This document shows, one piece after another, positions 25,739 to 36,177 of a stretch of DNA of 64,000 nt. Source of the DNA: Epiperipatus broadwayi (taxonomy: Eukaryota > Onychophora > Udeonychophora > Euonychophora > Peripatidae); assembly GCA_028023455.1 (NCBI GenBank), contig JAQFVV010006238.1:1869478-1933477 (forward strand). Reading direction: 5' to 3'. A model generated the notes under the pieces. The model worked only from the letters and a program-made list of their open reading frames with translations. It searched no databases and was not told the origin of the DNA. The translations under genes and the position numbers were made by a program. Every line of letters starts with the position of its first letter. Position 1 is the first letter of the stretch.

Positions 25739-26918
25739 TATATATTTATATTTTTTAGTTTTATATTTATAACATTGAATTATTGAAATCAGTTTTAATG
25801 AATCATTCAGTTTTAATTTTGAAGGAGTTTTGCTAGACATCACTAGTATCATTGTTACACATAAAATTATTTTTTTTTATTAATTTTGTTAAAATTGCTT
25901 TCAAATTAAAAAAAAAATTATCATTGGAAATGCATGTGGTTGCAACCTTTCAATTAGCTAGGAAATTAGATAAAATTAATTGACTAGTTTTAATCTAAAC
26001 AAATCGTGTAAGTTAAATAAAAGCATATAAGAATTATTGTCTAATTCTCCCCCTCCCCCACATAATGTGCTTTCTCAGTGATTGCTTATAATGAACAATT
26101 GTAGCTTATTTACAAATTAAATTTATATTCATAATCTATGCTAGTTTTAAATATGTGTGTATTGTCAGAGACAAATGTATGTATTTAGGGGGAGAGGATA
26201 GTATATCATCATCAATTTTTTGTTTAGGGATAATTATAGTTTGCTATTAGTTTCCATCTTTCTTAATATTTAGAGACTTATAAATTTTAATGAGTTTATT
26301 TAACAGTGTTTTTTTTTAAAAAGTCATATAAATATTTCTACCTTTTAAAAAATATTGTAATCCCAAGAAATAAAGGAAATCTAGAACCACCCTTCCTAAT
26401 AACTCCATAAGTAACCTAATGCAGAGCAAAGGCTTTTTCACCAACTCTCAATATAAAAGGAGAAATTATTATTCATTAGTCAGGTGGTTGGGATTTGAGC
26501 ATTTTTTTATTGTCCTCTACCTTTTTTGGTCAGTATTGAATGTTTAACTCAGTTTTGATTATGGAATGACTTCCTGATAGTAGACAAAGCCAAGTTTGGT
26601 TAGCACTTGAAAAAAAATTAAAGCCATGTTGAGGATTTGAACTCAGATCATTTCTGTTACATGTGCTTTTCATAAAATAGCTGTAAATAGTTTTATATTC
26701 TTACTAGTTTTAATCTCACTAATGCTGGTTATTGCATTTTGATATTTTACAGAATTTTTTTTTCATGGGAATCTATCACAATGCTCCATACTTTTAATCA
26801 TATCAGAAATATTTATTGAGGAAATGTATGCTTTTGTATAATTTAAAAATCCAAACATCATATGATCACCATTCTTTATGCTTACTTAGGCTGATAACAG
26901 AGACAAAATTGCATACAG
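25739..26918. other. A+T-rich sequence with one weak tRNA-like motif
   Basis: At about 26625-26665 gaggatttgaactcagatc resembles the T-arm of a tRNA-derived repeat. No other support was found. Confidence 0.5.
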
Positions 26919-27279
26919 TAGTGCCACTCAGTGCAAAGCACAGTAATCAATGATTGCTAGAACGTGTGTGCATAAAATCTCTATTTAGGCCTACTCATCC
27001 AATTTCCTCAGACTAGTTTCTGGCATATGGCTTTCATGAGTAAGGAGTTTTGGATCTGAAAGCACTGCACATAGATCTTAGGATCTAATGCAACCTTTCA
27101 GATGCTACCTTTTACCTTTTTTGCTAACTATAAGGCTTTGCGCCCAATTTGAAAACACATTTTCAATTCAAGCTCCTTTGCTTGTATAGTTATGTAGATC
27201 TGAAGTCATTTCAGCATTTATACATTTTGATACCTTTCTAGCATCCATTGATTAATCTGGCTTGCACTGAGTGGCACTA
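26919..27279. mobile_element. MITE with 34-bp terminal inverted repeats and TA target site
   Basis: The left end (26921) begins gtgccactcagtgcaaagc and the right end reads, inverted, gtgccactcagtgcaagcc. The inverted repeats continue for about 34 bp as far as aatcaatg. TA dinucleotides flank both ends (26919-26920 and 27278-27279), as expected of Tc1/mariner-type insertion. The element is 357 bp, GC-richer than its surroundings and has no long open frame, so it is non-autonomous. The superfamily is inferred from the TA alone. Confidence 0.88.
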
Positions 27280-27399
27280 CTATATGGAGAGTTTTGCCAA
27301 TATATAATGGCAATTCTTACTCATATTTTGCCATGGAACTCCTTTTAATACTTGTATATTATCTCTTAAGCTTTAATCTCTTTTAATATAAAAATGAAA

Positions 27400-27770
27400 T
27401 ATTTTTGGCATAGCTTGAGCCCAATGTTGCCTGTAAACAATTTTTGCTAATTAATATCTTCTTAATAATTGACAAATAACTTTTAATATATATATTTTAA
27501 TTTCTTAAATATCAAGATTATCATTGTATTTTCTAGTCATCTGATATATTGTTCTCAATGATATTTGGTATATAATTTTTGCTAACACTTTTTTTTTTTT
27601 TTAATTTTGTCTCTAGCATTTTTGTTTTTTATTATCTATAATGATTCCACATACCCTGGAGCTTTGCTATTCATCATAGATTTACATACTTTTTATGATT
27701 TTGCACAAGTTGTATTGTGGCAAGTCCAACATCTAAAAGTTTCTATATGAATTCTTAATTAAGTAGTTTT
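27400..27770 (-). pseudogene. Decayed RTE-type LINE fragment, minus strand
   Basis: The block at 27505-27560 aligns by eye with 22070-22135 in the larger remnant (tcttaaatatcaagattatc against tcttaaatatcaatattact). At about 27650-27685 the minus strand reads MMNSKAPG, matching the conserved K-x-x-K-A-P-G motif before the palm. It is therefore a second, separately inserted copy of the same LINE group, retaining only the start of the reverse-transcriptase domain. Confidence 0.5.
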
Positions 27771-28080
27771 TTTTATCTGTTTGGTCACTTGAAAGGAGTC
27801 ATTATGCTCAGCCTACAATCATGCATTTGAACTCACATGATCTCCAATCAACAAAATTCTATGATTGTTTTATACATTTACTTAAACATAATAGTGTATA
27901 CATTTAATGTCAGTATTTATAAATTTAAATGCTAACTCAAATCTTCAGTTCAGGATGACTTTTGTTCACTAAAAATAAATAAATTATCAAATAGTTTATT
28001 GCTTAGGAGTTCAGAAATAACAGAACTGGACAACCTTAAGAACCAAAATGAATTTTTTTTTTATATTTTAAAATATTTTG

Positions 28081-28204
28081 AAAATAAAAATGCGTGTCAA
28101 GCGTTGGTAACCTAGCGGTTAGCATAGCTGCCTTCCAAGCAGTTGGCCCGGGTTCGCTTCCCGATCAACGCACTTGACATATGAAAAAAATAAAATAAAA
28201 ATGC
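28081..28204 (+). mobile_element. tRNA-Gly(UCC)-derived SINE with 13-bp target-site duplication
   Basis: The identical 13-mer aaaataaaaatgc flanks the element at 28081-28093 and 28192-28204. Inside, 28101-28172 folds as a tRNA: a 7-bp acceptor stem (gcgttgg with tcaacgc, one G-T wobble), A box near tagcggttagca, anticodon loop cttccaa (UCC, glycine), and T arm cgggttcgcttcccg. The tRNA is extended by an outer helix, tgtcaag pairing with cttgaca, then atatg and an A-rich tail. With only about 98 bp of body, the element is essentially a tRNA plus a short tail. An internal RNA polymerase III promoter (A and B boxes) is the expected driver. Mobilisation by a LINE is inferred from the tail and duplication. 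Confidence 0.9.
28101..28172 (+). tRNA. tRNA-Gly(UCC)-like body of the SINE
   Basis: It has clover-leaf-compatible arms and a UCC anticodon, but sits inside a SINE with target-site duplications, so it should be treated as a tRNA-derived pseudogene and not a working tRNA gene. The T stem has a mismatch at its base, and the outer tgtcaag/cttgaca helix is absent from normal tRNA genes. Confidence 0.6.
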
Positions 28205-29754
28205 CAAGTATATATATCATATTTAATGAAGTTTAAAAAAATTACAAACAAATGAAAAATAGAAATTCTTTTGTGCATGTATAGATGAAATATTTACTTG
28301 TAATTTTGTTGATATTTAAATAAATATAAATATTTTTTTTTAAAAAAAAAAAAAAAATTAACTTTCAACAAAAATAAAAATAAACAGTTGTGTAAAAAAG
28401 CAAAAAATGAAAAAATATAATAATTTAATGCTAATAAAAGAATAAAAAATGATAAATATTGAATAAAAAATAAAATAATTTGAAATAAAATGAAATTATA
28501 TAATCGTTGGTTTTAATTGAGTTATAATTTTCTGAAAAGCTTTTATAAAAAGTATTTATATTTAAATTAAAAATACACTTTTATTGTGATAGGATCACAA
28601 AGTACATTAGTAGATTAAAGTTGAATCTACTAAAAATTAATTGCTTTAATCTTAAAATATGAAAGAAATAGTTTAATATAGTTTTAACTTTTAATGTCAA
28701 AAGATGATTTTAAGAAGATTTAATCTACTCAGTTGTAACTGTTTTTTTTTTTTAAGTTTTTTATTTCCCCAGATAATGAGATTTTCCTCTACCTACATCT
28801 TGAAAGCATAAGTTTCTTATATGTGGAAAAAGTAAATTTTATTGGGTGTGTGCCATGCTGACTAATAGATAACGGGTGTCTATGTTTGATGTGTAAAACT
28901 GAAGTCATTAAAATATACAATTTATGCAAATAAATTAGGTTCCAAACTTTAAAATGTTTTTGAATTTAATACTGTTAAATTGGTATGGTTTATTGTTAAG
29001 TGTGTAAGTAGAAATAGTTCAGAAACAGAAATGTGATGGCTTTAGAAGAGAATAAATAAAATTGCTTTTAAAAAACCAATAATGATGAATAAATGAAAGT
29101 AGACAGAAAATAAATTAATGCTGCACGTAATAGGCTCATGGAACTGCATCACAGAGAAAATAAAGTTTTGAAATAATCTATCTGCAATAAACAAAATGAA
29201 ATTGTTAATAAATGAATTACTTATTCTTTCATGTAAAGCTTTATTTGGTTCTTAAAAAGAAGATATGTAGAAAAAATAAAAATAGACTGAATAACCAAAT
29301 GATTGTTTGAAGGGTCAGGTGATATTTGACAGTCAGGTATGATAAGTGAGACCTTCGATCTATCACTATGTTAAAAGATGCATGTTTGCTTCTACTTTCT
29401 TTTGCTCCTTTTTTTGTATTGCTTTTTATTAATATTATTCTTTATATCATTCATTGATTTATTTTTAGACCATTCTTAAAAATTTTGTATCATTTATTAA
29501 AAAAAAAACTGTTGTTTATTATATTGTTTTTTTCTTGCTCTGTGCTGCAATGTCTATCATAAAGATTTAGTCATTTTTAGCTTTTTTTATGTTGGGGAAA
29601 ATAGATTTTATAGATAATTTGTATAATTATGAATGTTATAAAAAGTAATTCATTTCTTTGGTGATTTATAAAAGAAAAATAAGAGATTATTTGCATATAA
29701 TTACAAAAAAATCTCCCTTTGATTAATGTTTCCATTAGTAGCATTTCTTAATTT
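28205..29754. other. A+T-rich sequence, nothing recognised
   Basis: Poly-A and poly-T runs near 28337-28357 and 28741-28754. No gene. Confidence 0.6.
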
Positions 29755-30300
29755 GCAGCAGATCATTGTATCATCATCATCTTTTCAACCATTTTCAATT
29801 CATCACAGAATGAATGTCTTTTCAAATTTAATCCAGTTACTTTAACCCCTAGCTTTTGTCTACAAAACCCATCAGTAAATATCTTTAGTTCTTCCATCTA
29901 TCTCATATGTGGTATCTTTCTAGTTTTTTTTTTTTTTTACAGTTTTATGGGATCCAATTTAAAACTTCAGCTCCCTTCATCTATTATCATCTTTTATAGC
30001 AATATGACTAGCTCACTCCATTTTAGTTTCCTGATTCTTTCAATGAATCAATAATATTGGATTGTTTTTTCAACCATGTATCTAATTTCCAGCCTTTCTT
30101 TATTATTTCTAAAATACAACCCCCCCCTCCATACTTCATTGAGTGGGCTGAAGACTCTATTATTCTTTTGTTATATCCAAATATATCTATAAATAAAAAC
30201 TATAAACCACTTCTATTTAAAACTTATTCTTTTCAAACACCTAGGTATATTTCCTTTTAATTTTAAGTTATAAAGTATTTTATTCATTTACCTATGGATA
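29755..30300 (-). pseudogene. Decayed RTE-type LINE 3' region, minus strand
   Basis: It begins with the LINE-tail-like tcatcatcatcttttcaacc. It then carries taacccctagcttttgtct, which corresponds to ttcctagcctttctgctcc of the 20.9 kb remnant, and near 30225 ttcttttcaaacacctaggtatattt, matching ttccttttcaaacacaggtatattt at about 21268. The spacing fits the end of a reverse-transcriptase frame and its 3' UTR. No frame survives. It is a third copy of the same group. Confidence 0.55.
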
Positions 30301-31684
30301 TATATTCAGTTTTTTTTCTAGATATCTGGTTTTTTTAATTCATGTATTAACTTGGCTTTCTATATATTATTTGCTTTTATTTACCAATAATGTGCTTATA
30401 CATAGTAATTATTGTGTATAACAAGTATCTCATTGCTTAATATAAGCATTATACAATGTCCTAAAAGAATCTTTATTTGGATGAATTAATAAAAAAAAAA
30501 AGCCTTTCATATTTGTACATGCATGTTATGGTTTTCCATTTTTTCAAATGCTTTATTAAGATTTTCAGCTCATTTTCTTAACACATCATTTCATCAAGTT
30601 ATTCACACTTGATAAATTTTCTTTTATTAGTCCAAATATTAAATATTAATTATTTTAGTCCATTTTTACTCATGTATATGAATGATCTTACATTTTTGAA
30701 GGCCATAATCCACCACCATTTACTGGCATCTAGTGTAATCTAGAGTAATGTATGCACTTAGTAACCACTGATTATTCTCGTTTACATAAAACGGTTTTTT
30801 TATTGGTTAAGTCCTTACAAAAGTAAGATGTGATAGTGCTATATTTTTTCATTTTAGACAGCATTATGGCATTGATCTCTACTTTTTTACATTGTTTTAA
30901 AGTGTTGCATGTATTAAATCATAGTGTGCAACAGGCACCAGTAGTTCTTTCCATGAAGCTTCCATTTTTACTGTACTAATTTGAAAGAATTCCAAACACT
31001 GCCATCAATATATGGACCTTTGTGTGTGATTGACTGCAATTTTATTGTTGTGCTAATGCTCTGAAGGAGGTGAAAACTTGTGATTGGTTGATGCTTTAGG
31101 TTGTTTTTGCCTGTGTCTAAATATCACAAAAAACCTGATTTTCAGTAATTGGTAATGATTATGATACAATATTTTTATAAAAGACTTATTACTAAACCAC
31201 AAACTACTTCACTAGGGAGGAATTTTTTTGAAAACATTTTGTTTTTTAAAAAGACTGCTCTTAGAAAGTATAGAAAGTATGTTACAAGAACTGGAAATCA
31301 CCATGGAAACATGTAAATAAACATTATAGACTAAAAAGAAAATTGTTTTTGTAAAAACTGTAAGAGAAATGTTTTAATAACAATTGATAATTTATTAATT
31401 TTTAGAATTTTTTTTTGTTTCTTTGATGATATTAATTTTAAATATATCATTTTTAAATAACATAAAATTCTAATATCTAACTTTTTGAATAGATATTGTG
31501 AAGTCAATAACAATATGTTTCTTTGTTATTGGTAAGATTTTCAGTTAGATACTTATTTTCACAATTTTAATATATTAATTTTTTTTTTTAATTATTAGAA
31601 GGATTAAATATTTATAATGTAGTGTATAAACTAATTATGTAATATATGTAAAAAAGATTTAATTGCACACACAAAAAAAAGAAG
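30301..31684. other. A+T-rich sequence, nothing recognised
   Basis: No gene. GC-richer patches at about 30700-30770 and 30900-31090 have no long open frame. Confidence 0.55.
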
Positions 31685-31833
31685 AAAAAGAGCGCCACCT
31701 ACTTTTCTAGAAGCTGGACTCCATTCACCTCAGCGCCTCAAATAATTTTAAAAAAGTGTCTTAAAAATCATAGTGATTTGGACAGTGGAAGCCTTACTAC
31801 ATTAAGGTAAGATCTTTTTACTTAATTAGTATA
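31685..31833 (+). promoter_or_regulatory. LINE 5' UTR, probable internal promoter region
   Basis: A GC-richer leader starts gcgccacctacttttctaga and precedes the first ATG at 31834. LINEs of this kind carry their own promoter in the 5' UTR. No specific box can be identified, and the role is inferred from position. Confidence 0.45.
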
Positions 31834-34800
31834 ATGGATGTGGGGAATACCTCCCATGTTCCTAAATTTAGGGTAAAATTTAAGCCCTGGGTTGAAGCAG
31901 AAGATAGCTTCCATTATATGTCAGAAAACGCTACGGAAAGAAAAAATTTAGATCCTAGGACTCTTAATAAATTGCTTGATCAACCTAATTACCTTCTTAG
32001 AAATAATAATAGTAATTTAGAAATCAAATCTACTATACGGTATAATACAAGAATCAGTAAAACTAAATCAAAAAAGCACTTCATGGGAAATAAAATTTTC
32101 GTGAACGTTATTAAGGGCCTGACACAGAGCACACCAGACATGCTCATACCAGGAATCCGACGGAACCAACATCTATCATCCACTTGGATAATCATAACCA
32201 AAACTTACAGTCATTAGACCTAGAGAAAAATCCATTTATTGATATATCAGATAATGTGTTCTTTACTAATAATGTTGAAATGCAACTATTAGCAAGCTTC
32301 AATGAAGTCAACGTAAGCCAAAGGCCTGGTGCAAACACAGACTACGTTTCATCTAATAACATTGGGCTTAATTCCAATCCTCTTAACGTAACACACAATA
32401 TAGATTATAATAAATTCCCAGTAGCCAAATACACCAGAGCTAGTATTAATCTTAGGAAGATACTTAAGTCTAACAAAGCAAGATCTAAACCTAGTGATTC
32501 AGTTGCGGAAAATACCAGCATAGAGCCTAGCCTCTGTGATAATTCACAATTCATACTACTTGATAGTTTTCAAAATCGTTATAATAATAAAACAGTAATG
32601 GCGTTGAATGACGCTAGTTCACCTATAAATCAGAATTGCAATACTAACGTAGAAATAGACACAACAAAGCTGAATGCAACTAAACAAGATAAAATATATA
32701 TTAATTCTAAATCAAAAAAAGGGAAAAATTCGCAATCCTACACTATTAACAGTAATAACAATAAGTTGGTTAAAACAAGTAAAGAAAAAGAAATATTGGA
32801 CAACTGTAAATCTTTAAAAATATCATATAAAACCAAGAAAACAAAAAAATCTAACATTATAGATAAGTTGCATAGTCGACACAAGATCAAAATACAAAAA
32901 AAAAGAATCAAGCTTCTATCATTAATAACAAGGCAATGGTCCCCGCAAGTTTCGTCCCTATGCTAACCATATTAATGGAAAAAACAGTAATGGTGTCAAA
33001 CAACGCTAACACTTACAATAATTGCTACAATGTGACAGAACTCGAAAAACCTTATAGTAAAACCAATAACATGAATAGTATTAATAGTACTATACCTTGT
33101 ACTGAAAACCACACTAATCTAGAATATGAAATACCCAATCCTACTACTAATAAAAAAGAAATAATTACTTACGAATGCAAACAATCACGGCTTAATGACG
33201 CAATGCTAAATTTTAAAAAAAAAAGATGATAATATACAAGGCAAAAACAATATTTTTAATAAAACACAATGATCCGAATACAAAGAATTATTCTCTCATC
33301 CATCTACAAAAGTGACGGAATATCCAGATATCTATGGCAGCCGCCTTGACAGTGAAATTTCAGATAGTTCAATCGGCATGCAATACGATGTCTTATTCAG
33401 CTGATATACTAATGGCGCTAACACAGCAGCAAAAAACAATAGTACTACCGAAAGAAAAACTCGTACAAATGCTCTGCCGCTGCCTGTCGACGAATTCACA
33501 GCTAATACAAACAAAATAGACAAACCAGAAAATAGTAATAGATCGGCAAATATAGATTCAACTCAAACTAATCATTCCCTACAGAAATCAATCTCGTTCT
33601 TGCTCCTACTACCAAACTTGACTCTCAGCCTGTTGCAAATTACACGATAGATCCTACGCATTATAACACGGAGTCCACACACAATAACGTCAGTAATAAC
33701 AGCCAACAGCAAACATTGAGACTAATTTGCAGTCATACAAGAACTCAAAAGTAAACATTTCAACTCCTAATAACACATGTATGCCCTTCCTTCACAGCAA
33801 CCAGAAGAGCAGACAAACACATACTCTGCTGAATCTATAAGCCATCAAACCAAACATACCAAGAGCACATGATACCAACTATATCCAAAAACTACAGCTA
33901 CATCTAAACAGACAGATACTGAATTAACAGCAATACCTACACTCTGCAAACAGACAAGCCCTCCTAACTACAAGCAACACAATAGCATACATTTTTCAAG
34001 CAATCCTTCTGTCTCAGACCCTTCAACTGCCCATCCAGTCTCAGCACTGCCTTCAAAGCAAGGGTCAATAACAGATGAACATATACAAATCATGATTTTT
34101 CACAGATCATCAATATATAATAATAAAACCTCAGCAAAAGTGACCTCACCAAACATACAAATATACTCTAATCCAAGTGCACAACATCAGGCCAACTTCA
34201 CTAACTCCCAGTCAGAACACACAGTGTGGACTAATAACAGCAGGTCCTATGCTAGTGTGGTTAGAGCTTCAACTGGACTAGGAAAACACCCAGATAAACC
34301 ATTTCAACCAAATATGTCAAAACCAACAAGTTTCCCCATTGCACAACAGGATGATACACTCTGTTCTGAAGCTGAAGATATAGAAATATTCGAAACAATG
34401 GATCAACAAGAAAATAACCAAACTGATTCTGGATATCCAAAACCTAACAATTCTGGAACTCGGGTGCAACAACTATCTGAACTGCAGCTTCAAGAAATTA
34501 TCCAAAACTTTAACCATACTATCCCGATGCCACTCCTCAAATCACTGGCAAACAAGAGTGTGATACTGGCCATCACAGATTCAACCTGTGGACTATACCA
34601 ATTCCCTATCCATTCCCTATTGGACCATATAAGACAAGAAGGGATCACTGAAGAAATACACAGAATCGTGCTGCACCCTAACGATAGATATATAGCAGTA
34701 GAATTTAAAACATGGGCCAGCAGGAACACCTTCAAAAATAACACCAAAATTCTATACAAAAAAAATCCTTATTCCAATCGACATCTCCAGATCCTCCATA

Positions 34801-36028
34801 TTAACAGGATTCATCAAAAACTGCCCAGCAGGAACACCTTCAAAAATAACACCAAAATTCTATACAAAAAAAAATCCTTATTCCAATCGACATCTCCAGA
34901 TCCTCCATATTAATAGGATTCATCAAAAACTGCCCAGCAGGAACACCTTCAAAAATAACACCAAAATTCTATACAAATAAAATCCTTATTCCAATCGACA
35001 TCTCCAGATCCTCCATATTAACAGGATTCATCAAAAACTGCATCATGGGCCTAGAAGAATCGCTGCTACAAGAACTGCTACAACCTTACGGCAAAGTAGT
35101 CAGATTTACATGTCTGCCCATTGACAAAGCTTTTAAATCAATCCTCTCCAACATGGCCACCTTTAAGTTCCAACTGAGCAAGGGAATCATACCAACAGAC
35201 ATCCCAACCATTGCAAGGCAAAAGGCTGTTCTATGGTTTTGTCTTTTGTGGGAATCAGACCACAGTGCTTCTATTGTGGCCAGAGAACCCACCTTATCAA
35301 AGACTGTACCAATCGCCTCTGCAACTCATGCAGAATCAGCAAAAGCCGTAATCACAAATGCAAACCCACAACAGACACAAACTCAACCATCAAAACAACA
35401 TGAAAAGATCACAAGTAGACCCAACAGTCCTACTGAATTACCAAATAAGAAATCAACCGGAAAATTCATAAAAGCCATATAACCACCCAAAGTATAACTC
35501 ATAAAGGCAACAACCTTACATATCATCCAACACTGAGACTCACAAAGAATGAAGCCCCCGGGGATCAGAAATTCTTGACCTATCCACTGCAGAAACATCC
35601 GACTAACCCTACCACTTCCACTATAACAAACAACGTAATCTTTTGTCAGAACTTCAAACACAACAGTCCACGAATACAAATTATAACACGATTCTCAGTT
35701 CCTCCAGCACAAAAACCAAGAATCAAGAAAATACACAAGAGTCCAAAAAGAAAAACAACCCCTCCTCTCCAGACCACAACCCTACTACCACCATATCAAA
35801 TCCAGCTCTTGCAATTCTATAACCCAGGTTCAGGAACTTTCTCTGAACAATCAGAATGAAATGGAATGTGTTACATCTGGTTTCACTGGGAACAAAAGAA
35901 AATCCATCGATCCTCCCCAAACCAACTCTGAGGAAAATTACCTACATCTAAATAAAACCACATCCCCAGCAGTGGCCAAGACCGCATTGGAAAAGAAGAG
36001 AAAGGTTCTAAACACACCATTCATCTAA
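31834..36028 (+). pseudogene. LINE ORF1, unusually long, with CCHC zinc knuckle, broken
   Basis: ORF1 proteins bind the element RNA and act as chaperones in the ribonucleoprotein. The reading starts at ATG 31834 and is traced through several frames to TAA at 36026. The N-terminal two thirds (to about 34,090) is low-complexity, rich in Asn, Thr, Ser and Lys. Then come a YASVV motif (near 34250), a folded-looking region (LQEIIQNFNHTIPMPLLKSL, later GLEESLLQELLQPYGKVVRF) and a zinc knuckle at 35266-35307 (CFYCGQRTHLIKDC, C-x2-C-x4-H-x4-C). A second Cys pair lies at 35320-35331. Near the C terminus EKKRKV (35990-36007) resembles a monopartite nuclear-localisation signal. Breaks include frameshifts near 32170, 32930 and 35235, stops between 33230 and 34090, and a triplication at 34717-35040. 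Even after discounting the triplication it would be about 1300 codons, far longer than usual for ORF1. Confidence 0.8.
34717..35040 (+). repeat. 108-bp segment of ORF1 in three tandem copies
   Basis: The copies are 34717-34824, 34825-34933 and 34934 to about 35040. Each begins ccagcaggaacaccttcaaa and ends in ttcatcaaaaactgc. The unit of 108 bp (36 codons) would keep the frame, but an extra A in the poly-A run of copy 2 shifts it, and copy 3 has a base change giving an in-frame TAA in that run. Copies are nearly identical, so this happened late, after or around insertion. Confidence 0.95.
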
Positions 36029-36177
36029 TACCCAGTCCATTTGCACAAATACCTCTGGACTGGCTGACCCACCAAGCCTTCTATACATTAAAGAACCCCT
36101 ATCTCCTTATACCTCAGAAGGTAATGACCCCTTACCTCCCTCACCTGCCACAGTAAACCTTGGCAATTACAGCATGA

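Noticed and set aside
28101-28172. Functional tRNA-Gly gene
   Set aside because: Target-site duplications, the A tail and the shared outer helix with two other copies show a SINE, not a resident tRNA gene.
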